A stretch of DNA of 36,872 nucleotides from NCBI GenBank assembly GCA_011046015.1, contig DSBO01000125.1, positions 1 through 36,872 of the forward strand, read 5' to 3'. The notes under the pieces are model-generated. The model was not told where the DNA came from. It saw only the letters and a program-made list of their open reading frames with translations, and ran no database searches. Made by a program: the position numbers and the translations under genes. Shown here piece by piece: positions 23,958 through 33,963 of the stretch. Source of the stretch: Thioalkalivibrio sp. GTDB lineage: Bacteria > Pseudomonadota > Gammaproteobacteria > SpSt-1174. Numbering within the stretch: the stretch's first letter is position 1; each line of letters opens with the position of its first letter.

Positions 23958-24644
23958 TCATTCCTTGAACAGGATGCGCAGCCTCCCCTCACGTACCTCG
24001 ATCTCCTCCACGCCGTCGGCGAAGGACTGCCAGAAGCCCGGGTCGTTGCCGAACTCCTGCACCAGGTCGATGTTCTTCAGGTTGCCGAGCCAGGCATTGG
24101 GAACCGGCACGCCCCACAGGCTCACGCCCTTCAGGATCACCACCGGCCGGCCGTTCGCGTAGCGCAGTTCCATGCCCGCCGTCACCTTGAGCGTCTCGCC
24201 GCCCAGCACGGGAAACTCCGGGTCCAGCGGCACCAGCAACTTGGCGCTGGCAAGGTTGTCGGAGAGGTCGATCGCGAGCCGGTGTGCGAGGTCGGTATTG
24301 CGTGCGAGCAGCGCGTTGAGTTCCTTCTCCGTGAAGCTGATCTCGCGGCTCGCCCCTGCCTCACTATAGGGCTCGGGGGTGAGCGGCTCACGAGGGGCCG
24401 GGGCGGCGCGACCGGCGGCGTCTCGTTGCCCGCTCAGCGGATCGAGCCGGTCCAGCTTGGCCTCCAGCACCCGCTCCTCCTTCTGGTTCAGCGTGACGGG
24501 CCGGAATTCGGCCGGGAACAGGTAGGCCCATACGATCCAGAGCGTGATGCCGACCGACAGGGCCACGGCGAGCAGTACCAGTCCAGTCGCCTTCCAGGGA
24601 AAACCGGGCCTGACGGGCACGGGCGGTTGGGGCTCGGCGTTCAT
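23958..24644 (-). CDS. Membrane-anchored protein of unknown function
   Basis: A 228-residue protein. One N-terminal TM (ATGLVLLAVALSVGITLWIVWAYLF, about residues 18-42) follows a short Pro-rich cytosolic start, so the rest is predicted periplasmic. The body begins with a variable Pro/Ala linker and continues with ISFTEKELNALLARNTDLAHRLAIDLSDNLASAKLLVPLDPEFPVLGGETL, which has the look of a lipid-binding beta-strand domain of the YpmS/LmeA kind; this is a weak guess. I start at ATG 24644 (MNAEPQPP), which has GGAG nine bases upstream; the track start is 22 codons earlier. It diverges from the GWD-like gene and may share regulation with it. Confidence 0.75.
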   Translation of the reverse strand: MNAEPQPPVPVRPGFPWKATGLVLLAVALSVGITLWIVWAYLFPAEFRPVTLNQKEERVLEAKLDRLDPLSGQRDAAGRAAPAPREPLTPEPYSEAGASREISFTEKELNALLARNTDLAHRLAIDLSDNLASAKLLVPLDPEFPVLGGETLKVTAGMELRYANGRPVVILKGVSLWGVPVPNAWLGNLKNIDLVQEFGNDPGFWQSFADGVEEIEVREGRLRILFKE

Positions 24645-24710
24645 CGTGATTGCTCCGGGTTCGTGAACACATGCGTATACCAAGCATATCAGCAACGCGA
24701 TGAAAAACAC

Positions 24711-24923
24711 CCGTCGCCGGTCCGGTCACGGCCACGCGAACCACAACGGGCTATATATGTCTTAATGCAGTCGTATCGCGCGTCTCACTCGGCTCCGCCC
24801 GTTTGCCAGGCACGGGGGGCGCCGGTAAAGTGGACGAGGAAAGCCCCGCGACGGCCTGAACGGCAGGCGACGCGGCCAATGGACGGTCCCGCACCACCCG
24901 CCCACACCTGACCCCAGCACCGC
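24711..24923. other. Divergent intergenic region
   Basis: Between the leftward membrane-anchored gene and the rightward GWD-like gene. The stretch GGGCTATATATGTCTTAATGCAG near 24749-24771 is AT-rich and could hold a -10 for either gene, but no paired -35 is convincing. Nothing else is seen. Confidence 0.5.
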
Positions 24924-27878
24924 ATGCCCAGTCGCTTCACCCGCTCACACCTGACGATCGCGCTCCTGCTGGCACTGGGTCTGCTGTTCGCGGGCGTGCT
25001 GCAGATCGCATTCGACTCGCCGGACAGGGTCGAGCGCGCGCAGATGCAGCGCTGGATCGAGGAGATGAAGACCGCCTCCCGCGGCCCCTTCTACCGCATC
25101 CGCTGGTTCTGCAACGATGGCAGCGTACTGCCGCCGGGTGAGTACGTCTGCCGGGAGCGCGGCGGCGGCGTACAGCACGGCGAATGGAACGAACGCACCC
25201 TCGCGATCCGCGCCCAGGGCTACCTGGTCGGCACCCTGCTCGCGGACCTCGACACCGCCGACTACGTCGGCCCCGCGCCGCGCCTGGACGACCTGCGCCA
25301 GATCCTGCTCGAACAGTTCCTGATCGAGAACGACGACGGCTGGGTGTTCCGTCAGGCCCGTTACTACCGCGGGGCCATCCAGGTCGAGGACGAGCGCCGC
25401 ATGGCACGCGAACTGCTGCTTGCCATGGTCGACGATCCCGCCTGGCGCGACCCGTCACGGTACCTGCTGTTGCGCGAGGCGGCCCGCCTGCTGCCGATCG
25501 ACAGCGAGCCCCCGGCCGCGGCCACGGTGCGCCAGCTCGCCATCGACATCGCCGAGCAGGACCCCGGCTTCCAGGACATGCGCGTGAAGCTGCACGGGCT
25601 GCCCGACGCGCGCGACCCCCAGCGCGTACGCGACTACGCCGCCCAACGGGGCCTGCCGCAACTGGCAGACGACTACCGGCGACTGGCCGCCGAACTCGAC
25701 ACCCTCTACGCCCCGCAGACCGCAGTGAACCGGCTCGCCGAGCTCGCCGCCGAGAGCCGCAGCCCACGGGTCAAGTCCCGGCTGCAGGCGGCGATCACTG
25801 GCCTGCGCGGCGCCCGCGAGCTGGAGACCCGCCTGCACCTAGCCGCGGACCACGCCGTGCAATGGCGCAGGCTGTTCATGGCCAGCACGGAACTGGCCGC
25901 GCCTGACCGGCTCACCCTCCTGCAGGCCGGCCTGGCCCTGGAGCAGGAGGCCTACGCCGTCGGCAGCCGGCTGGCAGAGGAAGAGACCCGCGCCGATCGC
26001 CTCACCCGCCTGCGATGGCTGGCGAGCCTCGGCGCCACCCTGCACGCGGCTGGCTTTCTCTCCGATCGCCAGTGGCAGCACCTGGACCTGCACCTCGATG
26101 TGCTGGCACTGACCCCGCAACTCGCCGCCGAGACCTATGCCGGCGAGCTGCGTTACGTCGCCCGGGTGTCGCCGTGGGCGCATCGGGCGCTGGGCTTTCA
26201 CTTCGACCCGACGGTCGAGCGCTGGACCGACATCACCCCGCTTGCCGTGCACTACATCCCCGACCGGCTGCGCGGCAGCCCGCTCCTGACCTATTCCCGC
26301 GTGCTCGACACGCTACTGGAGGACGCCAACCGGCAGATCGGCGTGCGCCACGAACTGTTCGGGCGGGAAGTCGCCGGCGGCCTGCGTGCGCTCAATCCGG
26401 GGCTGCGCCGTGGCGTGCTGCTGATGCCGCCGGCCGATCCCGAGGGCTTTCGCACGGACGGCATCTACCTGCTGCCCTCGACCACGCCCGAGCTGCCGCC
26501 GGTCGCGGGCATCCTCACCCGGGGAGAGGGCAGTTCGCTCTCGCACGTACAGCTGCTCGCGCGCAACCTCGGCATTCCCAACGTGGTGCTCGACGACGCC
26601 CTGCTCCCGTGGATCGAGCCCTATCTGGGCCGGCGCGTCGTGCTCGCCGTGACGCCGCGTGGGCGCGTGCAGATCGCCGCCGACGGCCCCGAGTGGAACG
26701 CCGTCTTCGGTCTCGAGGCCCAGGCGCCCGACGTGGTCATCGTGCCCGACCTGCGCAAGCTCGACCTGCGCAGTACCGGTCTGCGCCCCCTGGGCGAACT
26801 CCGCGCCCGCGATTCCGGCCGCACGGTAGGCCCCAAGGCCGCCAACCTCGGCGAACTGGCCCACCACTACCCGGCGCAGGTCAACCGCGGCCTGGTCGTG
26901 CCCTTCGGCGTGTTCCGCGAGTTTCTCAACCAGCCGATCGCCCCCGGCGGCCCCGCGGCCTACGATTGGCTACGCGCCGAGTACGCCCGGTTGCAGCGCA
27001 TCCTGGACCCTGCGCAGCGTCAGGCCGAGACCCGCCTGATGCTCGAACGCCTGCGCCACTGGATTGTCACCACCGACCCGGGCGACGCCTTTCGCGAGCA
27101 GCTGCACACCGCGCTGGTAGCCAGTTTCGGCAGCGCCGACACCCGCGGTATCTTCGTGCGCAGCGACACCAACGTCGAGGACCTGCCGGGCTTCACCGGC
27201 GCCGGACTCAACCGCACCGTGCCCAACGTGGTCGGCTTCGAGTCCATCGTCCAGGCGATCCAGGCGGTCTGGGCCTCGCCCTTCAGTGAACGCGCCTACG
27301 CCTGGCGCCAGGCGCACATGCGCCAGCCCGAGCACGTCTATCCGGCCGTGCTGCTGCTGGAGACCTTCCCCTCGAACAAGTCCGGCGTGCTGGTCACCGC
27401 CGACATCGAGACGGGCGATCACCGCTGGCTGAGCATCGCGGTGAACGAGGGTGTGGGCGGCGCCGTCGACGGCCAGGCGGCCGAGGAGCTGCGCGTGCAC
27501 CGCGTGACGGGGGAAACGCGCCTGCTCGCCCAAGCCACCGCGCCGCGGCGCACCGAGCCCGCGCCGGGCGGGGGCATGCGCCAGGTCGCCGCCAGCGGCC
27601 GCGGCGAGGTCCTCACCCCCGACGAGATCGAGCAACTGCGCCGCCTGGCCAACGACGTGGAACGGCGCATTCCCATGCCCATCACCGCCCACGACCGGCC
27701 GGCCCCCGCCGACATCGAATTCGGCTTCAACCACGGCCGCCTCGCCCTCTTCCAGATCCGCCCCGTGGTCGACAACCCCCGCGCGCGGCGTAGCCTCTAC
27801 CTCACCGAACTCGACGACCGGGGACTGCAGGGCCCGAAGGTGATGGTGGACCTGACGGAAAGCCCTGGAGACAGATAG
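24924..27878 (+). CDS. Membrane-anchored dikinase-like protein (phosphohistidine plus PPDK ATP-grasp; GWD-like order)
   Basis: A 984-residue protein. One N-terminal hydrophobic segment (LTIALLLALGLLFAGVLQIAF) with a basic start predicts a periplasmic body. Residues 40-500 are helical and unassigned. A swivelling phosphohistidine domain follows (GILTRGEGSSLSHVQLLARNLGIPNVV; His541), then a PPDK-type ATP-grasp at about 634-950 (VGPKAANLGEL; FVRSDTNVEDLPGFTGAGL; VWASPFSERAY; LFQIRPVV). PEP synthase has ATP-grasp before His; plant glucan, water dikinases have His first, as here, and LSHV, LPFGVF-like and WASP-FSERAY stretches resemble that group. Catalytic residues look intact. No carbohydrate-binding module is recognised. 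Its acceptor is unknown. Confidence 0.82.
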   Translation: MPSRFTRSHLTIALLLALGLLFAGVLQIAFDSPDRVERAQMQRWIEEMKTASRGPFYRIRWFCNDGSVLPPGEYVCRERGGGVQHGEWNERTLAIRAQGYLVGTLLADLDTADYVGPAPRLDDLRQILLEQFLIENDDGWVFRQARYYRGAIQVEDERRMARELLLAMVDDPAWRDPSRYLLLREAARLLPIDSEPPAAATVRQLAIDIAEQDPGFQDMRVKLHGLPDARDPQRVRDYAAQRGLPQLADDYRRLAAELDTLYAPQTAVNRLAELAAESRSPRVKSRLQAAITGLRGARELETRLHLAADHAVQWRRLFMASTELAAPDRLTLLQAGLALEQEAYAVGSRLAEEETRADRLTRLRWLASLGATLHAAGFLSDRQWQHLDLHLDVLALTPQLAAETYAGELRYVARVSPWAHRALGFHFDPTVERWTDITPLAVHYIPDRLRGSPLLTYSRVLDTLLEDANRQIGVRHELFGREVAGGLRALNPGLRRGVLLMPPADPEGFRTDGIYLLPSTTPELPPVAGILTRGEGSSLSHVQLLARNLGIPNVVLDDALLPWIEPYLGRRVVLAVTPRGRVQIAADGPEWNAVFGLEAQAPDVVIVPDLRKLDLRSTGLRPLGELRARDSGRTVGPKAANLGELAHHYPAQVNRGLVVPFGVFREFLNQPIAPGGPAAYDWLRAEYARLQRILDPAQRQAETRLMLERLRHWIVTTDPGDAFREQLHTALVASFGSADTRGIFVRSDTNVEDLPGFTGAGLNRTVPNVVGFESIVQAIQAVWASPFSERAYAWRQAHMRQPEHVYPAVLLLETFPSNKSGVLVTADIETGDHRWLSIAVNEGVGGAVDGQAAEELRVHRVTGETRLLAQATAPRRTEPAPGGGMRQVAASGRGEVLTPDEIEQLRRLANDVERRIPMPITAHDRPAPADIEFGFNHGRLALFQIRPVVDNPRARRSLYLTELDDRGLQGPKVMVDLTESPGDR

Positions 27879-27924
27879 TGGCCACCGTCAGCCCGGCAAG
27901 GGGCCACGGACAGCCGACCATCCC

Positions 27925-29232
27925 ATGACCTATGATCACCCTATGACCCGACCCGTCCGCCACGCCCTGCCCCGAGTCCTCGTCATCCTTGCGCTGTCGG
28001 TCGCGTCGGCCGTGGCGCTCGGGTACCCGATCGATGCCTACGAGGAGACCGGGATCGGGCGGCTGGAGGGGTATCGGCTGGCGAGCGAGGGAAAGATTAC
28101 GGGGAACTGGCTACCGTCGGGGGCGAAGCTGGGGCGCGACCAGATCCGGCTGCGTCTCACCGACCAGCCGGATTTCGAGATCCCGCCGGCCGACGCCGAA
28201 CTGACCCGGGCCATCGTCGATCTGCTCGGCGAATCCGCCCGCCACACCAGCGTGAGCGTGCTGGACCTGAGCGACCCGCAGGCGCCGGTCTATGCCGAGC
28301 ACAACGGGCGCGCGCTGCGCAATCCTGGCAGCGTGGGCAAGATCATGCTGGTGACGGCGCTGCTGCAGGCGCTGGCCGACCTGCATCCCGACGACATCGA
28401 GGCACGCAAGCGCCTGCTGCGCGAGACGCAGGTCACGGCCGACGCCTTCATCCGCCACGACGATCACGACGTCCCGATCTGGCGTCCCGAGATCAACCGC
28501 ATCGTGCGCCGGCCACTGCGCGAGGGCGATGTGGCCAACCTGTGGACCTACCTGGACTGGACGCTCTCGGCCAGCTCCAACGCCGCGGCCAGCACGGTGA
28601 TGAAGCAGCTCATGCTGATTCGCCACTTCGGCGCGGACTACCCGGTGTCGGCAGACGACGAACTGACCCTGTTCCGCGACATGCCCTACAAGGAGCGCAG
28701 CGCCCTGCTGCTCGACAGCCTGCTGTCACCGCTCGAGCGCAACGGCCTGGACCCGGACCAGCTGCGCCAGGGGGCGTTCTTTACCTACGAGGGCAAGCGA
28801 CGGGTGGGTGGCACCACCAGCACCAGCACGGTACGCGAGCTGGCGCGGCTGCTGGTGCACATGGAAAAAGGGGAACTGGTGGACGCGTGGTCCAGCCGGG
28901 AGCTCAAGCGGCTGCTGTACATGACCCAGCGGCGCATCCGCTACGCGGCCTCACCCGCCCTGAGCGATGCCGCCCTGTACTTCAAGTCGGGCTCGCTCTA
29001 CAAGTGCGACCGCACGCTGGACCCCAACTGCGGCAAGTACGAGGGCAACGTCTACAACCTGATGAACTCGGTGGCCATCGTCGAGTCGCCGGCCGGCGAG
29101 CCACGGATGTTCTACCTGGTGGCGCTCACGTCAAACGTGGTGGGCAAGAACTCGGCGGTCGAGCACCAGACCTTCGCCACCCGGCTGCATCGCCTGCTCA
29201 AAGCCCGGCAGTCCGTACCGGCGTCTCCATGA
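27925..29232 (+). CDS. Exported serine hydrolase, class A beta-lactamase/transpeptidase fold
   Basis: A 435-residue exported protein. After the signal peptide (PRVLVILALSVASAVALGYPI) comes about 80 residues of N-terminal extension, then a beta-lactamase-like domain with SVGK (Ser136, Lys139), SSN (217-219) and KSG (354-356), the three catalytic boxes. Longer insertions than in true class A enzymes argue for a cell-wall or ester hydrolase rather than antibiotic resistance. The start may be ATG 27925 or 27943; neither has a good Shine-Dalgarno. It lies 46 bases after the dikinase-like gene, so it is probably cotranscribed, and its 3' end overlaps the opposing hydrolase by 35 bases. Confidence 0.86.
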   Translation: MTYDHPMTRPVRHALPRVLVILALSVASAVALGYPIDAYEETGIGRLEGYRLASEGKITGNWLPSGAKLGRDQIRLRLTDQPDFEIPPADAELTRAIVDLLGESARHTSVSVLDLSDPQAPVYAEHNGRALRNPGSVGKIMLVTALLQALADLHPDDIEARKRLLRETQVTADAFIRHDDHDVPIWRPEINRIVRRPLREGDVANLWTYLDWTLSASSNAAASTVMKQLMLIRHFGADYPVSADDELTLFRDMPYKERSALLLDSLLSPLERNGLDPDQLRQGAFFTYEGKRRVGGTTSTSTVRELARLLVHMEKGELVDAWSSRELKRLLYMTQRRIRYAASPALSDAALYFKSGSLYKCDRTLDPNCGKYEGNVYNLMNSVAIVESPAGEPRMFYLVALTSNVVGKNSAVEHQTFATRLHRLLKARQSVPASP

Positions 29233-30091
29233 TGATGCCGTCCAGCTCGACGATGATCTGCTTCAGCCACTCGCCGCCGCTGGGGTTCTGCGCCAGCGCC
29301 ACGGCGATGTAGGTGCGTCCGCCATGCTCGACGATCGCGCTGTCGGCATGCCAGTCGCGCCAGGTGCCGGACTTGCGGTAGATCTGCGCATCCGGCGCAT
29401 CGGCCAGCAGGCCCTGCACGAACTTGTGCTTGATCGCCGGGTCGCCCAGCATGGTCTTCATCTCGCGCGACAGCTCCGGCGACACCAGGCGGCCGGTCTC
29501 CAGCAGGTAATAGAAGCGGGCCACCTGGAAGGCGGTCGCCCCGTGGGAGAGGTTGTGCAGCGGGTCGCGACGGTAGGCCGCACCGCGCCCGTATTCCTTG
29601 CCGACCCAGAGCCCACCGTTGAGGTTCGCATCGTACAGACGATACTTGGGCGAACTCAGCAGATCGTTGATATAGTCACGCCCCACCCGGTGGATCATCT
29701 CGGTGGCGGCGACATTGGAGGACTGGCGGATCATGCGGGTCATCAGCTGGCGTGTCTCGGTATCCAGCTTGAGCCTGCCCTCCTGCACGCGCTCGAAGGC
29801 CGCCAGCAGAATGGCGATCTTCGGCAGGCTGGCGGCGTAGACCATGTCGTTGCCGTTGACGTGGGCGAGACGCGGGCGGTCGCGATCAGTCACGTCGACC
29901 AGGGCCACGGCCAGCTGGTGGGCGCGCACCGCGCCGTCGAGCTTCAGGAGGCCGAGGCGTTCCTCGAGCCGTTTTTGCAGGGCCGGGTCGGCGGCATCCC
30001 GCAAAGAGATGCGATCACCGACCGGAGCCGCGTGTACCGCGGAGAGCAGGCTCAGCGAGAGCCCGAGGACCATCAGCAGTCGCAACAGCAT
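29198..30091 (-). CDS. Second exported serine hydrolase, class A beta-lactamase fold
   Basis: A 297-residue exported protein with signal peptide MLLRLLMVLGLSLSLLSAVHAAP. The boxes are SLPK (Ser88, Lys91), SSN (124-126) and KSGT (240-243), so the active site is complete. It is shorter than the neighbour at 27925 and close to a plain class A layout, with a compact C-terminus (ADSAIVEHGGRTYIAVALAQNPSG). AGGAGG about six bases upstream fixes the start. It reads against the first hydrolase, overlapping tail to tail, and diverges from the transporter. The pair may be ancient paralogues with different substrates. No Glu166-type omega-loop motif can be pinned by eye, so lactamase activity is doubtful. 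Confidence 0.88.
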   Translation of the reverse strand: MLLRLLMVLGLSLSLLSAVHAAPVGDRISLRDAADPALQKRLEERLGLLKLDGAVRAHQLAVALVDVTDRDRPRLAHVNGNDMVYAASLPKIAILLAAFERVQEGRLKLDTETRQLMTRMIRQSSNVAATEMIHRVGRDYINDLLSSPKYRLYDANLNGGLWVGKEYGRGAAYRRDPLHNLSHGATAFQVARFYYLLETGRLVSPELSREMKTMLGDPAIKHKFVQGLLADAPDAQIYRKSGTWRDWHADSAIVEHGGRTYIAVALAQNPSGGEWLKQIIVELDGIIMETPVRTAGL

Positions 30092-30105
30092 GGACTACCT
30101 CCTGA

Positions 30106-30164
30106 CCGTATGAAATGTAGGCATAATAGTAACTGATACGGCCCATAAGGTCAGTCTTATGACC
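30106..30164. promoter_or_regulatory. Divergent control region with nested palindromes
   Basis: The 106-base gap between the second hydrolase and the transporter holds CCGTAT...ATACGG (30106-30111 and 30136-30141), ATAAG...CTTAT (30145-30149 and 30156-30160) and GGTCA...TGACC (30149-30153 and 30160-30164), the last two interleaved. A -10-like CATAAT lies at 30122-30127. The area is AT-rich against its surroundings. It probably serves both genes; no regulator is named. Confidence 0.5.
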
Positions 30165-30197
30165 CGCAAAAATGACAATTATCAAAGATACTGAGCA

Positions 30198-31487
30198 ATG
30201 ATCATGCGTTTCCTGCGCGACACCTGCCTCGTGCGCTGTGTGCTGCTGTTCACGAATTTCCTCCTGATCATCGCCGCGGTCTATCACCTCAAGCCGGCCA
30301 GCCGTTCCATCTTCATCAGCTCGCTGGGCACCGACTACCTGCCGTACGTGTGGATCGCCACCGCGCTCGCGCTCGCGCTCACCATCGGGATCTATCACCG
30401 CCTGATCGCACACTACTCCCGCATCCACGTGGTGCTCGGGAGCTGCACCCTCGTCATTGCCATACTGCTGGCCTTCTACCCGCTGCTCAGCGACAGCGGC
30501 TTCGCCCAGGCCTTCGCCTTCTACATCTTCGTCGACATGGTCAGCGTGATCCTGGTCGAACAGTTCTGGAGCCTCACCAACACCACCTTCAGCACCAGCG
30601 AAGGCAAGCGCTGGTACGGCCTGATCGCCACCGGCGGCCTCGTGGGGGGCATGGTCGGCGGCAGCGCCTCCAGCCTCTGGATCCGCCAGTTCGGGCTGGA
30701 AACCATGGACCTGCTCCTGGTCGCCGCGGGCATCTTCGCCCTGCTCGCGCTCCTCACCCTGCTCATGGGCAAGCTCGGTCTCTACGAGGAAAAGGCCGGG
30801 GTACCCAATCACCGCGACGACTCCACCGGGGACTGGCGCGCCATCCTGCACCACCGCTACCTGCTGCTGATCGCCACGATCCTGCTGCTCGCCCAGATCG
30901 CCGAGCCGATCATCGAGTACCAGTTCATGAAGGTCGTCGAGGCCTCCATCGCCGGACGCGACGAGCGCACCGCCTACCTCGGGGCCTTCTTCAGCGTGAT
31001 GAGCGCGGTCGCCATCGGCATCAACCTGCTGATCACGCCGCTGGTACATCGCTGGCTGGGGGTGCTGGGGGGATTGTTCGCGCAGCCGCTGGCCGTGATG
31101 GCCGGCAGCCTGTGGTACATGTCGCAGGCCACGCTGCAGGCCGGCGCCTTCCTCAAGATCTCCGATCGCGGCCTGTCCTACTCCATCAACCGCGCCTCCA
31201 AGGAACTGCTCTATGTCCCCATCGAGCCGGTCCTGATGTTCCGCGCCAAGGCCTGGATCGACATGTTCGGCTACCGCCTCTTCAAGGTCGCCGGCTCCCT
31301 GCTCATCCTGCTGCTCACCCAATGGCTGCCCTGGACCCTCAGCGCCGCCCAGCTCGGCTGGCTGGTGCTCGGCATCTGCCTGATCTGGATGTTCGCCCTC
31401 ACTCACCTGGGCACCCAGTACCGGGACATCCTCGCCCGCGCCGCCGCGCTAAAGGTCGACGCCATCGGCGCCGGCAGCAGGCATTAA
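30198..31487 (+). CDS. TLC/Npt1-Npt2 family (ATP/ADP carrier-like) transporter
   Basis: A 429-residue polytopic inner-membrane protein with about 11-12 TMs. Features shared with the TLC (nucleotide exchanger) group include the early LKPASRSIFISSLGTDYLPYVW, the EQFWSLTNTTFSTSEGKRWYGLIATGG stretch, and late SYSINRASKELLYVPIEPVLMFRAKAWIDMF, which matches the conserved rickettsial/plastid pattern of RxxKELLY. Classical NTP/NDP exchangers are near 500 residues; this is shorter, like many homologues in free-living bacteria whose substrates are unknown. No strong Shine-Dalgarno precedes the ATG at 30198. Its nearness to a predicted periplasmic ATP-grasp protein suggests nucleotide supply, which is speculation. 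Confidence 0.85.
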   Translation: MIMRFLRDTCLVRCVLLFTNFLLIIAAVYHLKPASRSIFISSLGTDYLPYVWIATALALALTIGIYHRLIAHYSRIHVVLGSCTLVIAILLAFYPLLSDSGFAQAFAFYIFVDMVSVILVEQFWSLTNTTFSTSEGKRWYGLIATGGLVGGMVGGSASSLWIRQFGLETMDLLLVAAGIFALLALLTLLMGKLGLYEEKAGVPNHRDDSTGDWRAILHHRYLLLIATILLLAQIAEPIIEYQFMKVVEASIAGRDERTAYLGAFFSVMSAVAIGINLLITPLVHRWLGVLGGLFAQPLAVMAGSLWYMSQATLQAGAFLKISDRGLSYSINRASKELLYVPIEPVLMFRAKAWIDMFGYRLFKVAGSLLILLLTQWLPWTLSAAQLGWLVLGICLIWMFALTHLGTQYRDILARAAALKVDAIGAGSRH

Positions 31488-31523
31488 GCGATCCGGCCGA
31501 CGGTCAGCGGCGGACCTTTTCCC

Positions 31524-32072
31524 TCACCACATCAGGTCGTCCGGCACCTCGTAACCCGCGTAGGGGTCATCCGCATCCGGTTTCGACTCGGTGGCCGGAC
31601 GGGCCATCACGCGGCTGGCGTCGCGGTCACGGATCTTGTCCGCCACCTCGGCCGGCACCAGTTCGTAGCGTTCACCGTCGCGCACGATGTCCAGCCGGCC
31701 CCGGGCGAGCTGGGCGCGCTGGGCGGGGGTGACCGGCAGCGACTTCAGCGTCTTCCCGTCCGTGAAGTGGTAGGCCTCGTCGGCCCCCTCGCGCGGCAGG
31801 CGGTTCTGCTCGATGAGCTGGCGCACCTGCGCGACCAGCGCCTTGCGCTCGGCCGCCGCCTTGCGCTCCAGGTTCAGCTGGCGGTCGCGCTCGGCCTTCT
31901 CCGCCGCCGCCTTCTGGGCGGCCAGCGCGGCCTCGTTGGCCTGCGGCGCGGGCGACGCCTTCGGGCCCTTGTGCTTGCCCTTGGCGGCGCGCTTGTCGTG
32001 CTTCGCCTTCTTCGCCTGCTTCTCGTTCGCCACTCCCGCCTTGAGGAGCTGATCCATCAATGAGTTAGCCAT
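31524..32072 (-). CDS. DUF2058 family protein (YaiL-like)
   Basis: A 182-residue, highly charged cytosolic protein. The start [38 protein letters not shown] is typical of the YaiL/DUF2058 family, followed by a coiled-coil-like helix ([43 protein letters not shown]). The C-terminal domain contains [53 protein letters not shown]. The family is proposed to be nucleoprotein/polyphenol-related by annotation only; the function is not known. It converges with the transporter gene, 36 bases away, and diverges from ybiT. Confidence 0.92.
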   Translation of the reverse strand: MANSLMDQLLKAGVANEKQAKKAKHDKRAAKGKHKGPKASPAPQANEAALAAQKAAAEKAERDRQLNLERKAAAERKALVAQVRQLIEQNRLPREGADEAYHFTDGKTLKSLPVTPAQRAQLARGRLDIVRDGERYELVPAEVADKIRDRDASRVMARPATESKPDADDPYAGYEVPDDLMW

Positions 32073-32122
32073 GAACCTCTTCCACTATCCCGTTGTCTCT
32101 ATGCGGGTGCCCGGTGCTGCGC

Positions 32123-32152
32123 GCGCCCCGACCACCATGGTGATCGGGGCGC
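32123..32152. repeat. 30-bp near-perfect palindrome upstream of the DUF2058 gene
   Basis: GCGCCCCGACCACCATGGTGATCGGGGCGC is symmetric over all 30 bases except one C:A pair. It lies 51-80 bases upstream of the DUF2058 ATG and about 170 bases upstream of ybiT, within their shared intergenic region. It could be an operator or a stable hairpin in the leader of either transcript. The lack of a T-run argues against a terminator. Confidence 0.75.
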
Positions 32153-32247
32153 CGCCACCGATCGTGGCCCGCCGCGCTTCGGCCCGGCAACCCGGATGCA
32201 GAGTCTACCGCAGAACGGCACCCGGACGGGCACCATGGGCCGCCACC

Positions 32248-32277
32248 CTGCCCTTTACCGTCCAAAACCGGTACAAT
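32248..32277 (+). promoter_or_regulatory. Likely promoter of ybiT
   Basis: TACAAT at 32272-32277 is a strong -10 (five of six bases). CTGCCC at 32248-32253 is a weak -35 at 18-base spacing. The predicted start leaves a leader of about 40 bases before the TTG start codon. Confidence 0.5.
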
Positions 32278-32324
32278 CGCGCCCCTTTTACGCGCCTTCG
32301 CGCCCCCAGCCCCTGGAATACCTC

Positions 32325-33914
<1,590 letters not shown>

Positions 33915-33934
33915 TCGCGGGCCGCCCCCTCCGG

Positions 33935-33949
33935 CCCCGAGGCTCGGGG
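33935..33949. terminator. Possible terminator hairpin between converging genes
   Basis: CCCCGA GGC TCGGGG forms a 6-bp stem with a 3-base loop in the 49-base gap between ybiT and the leftward diguanylate cyclase. The following TTGGG is only weakly T-rich. Confidence 0.45.
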
Positions 33950-33963
33950 TTGGGCTACGCGCT

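Noticed and set aside
27925-30091. Antibiotic-resistance beta-lactamases
   Set aside because: Although both hydrolases carry SxxK, SxN and KSG boxes, no clear omega-loop Glu can be placed and the context is not a resistance element, so a cell-wall or ester hydrolase is more likely.
30015-31406. 463-residue minus-strand ORF over the transporter
   Set aside because: Antisense shadow, His/Gln/Glu/Asp-rich, crossing the divergent promoter region.
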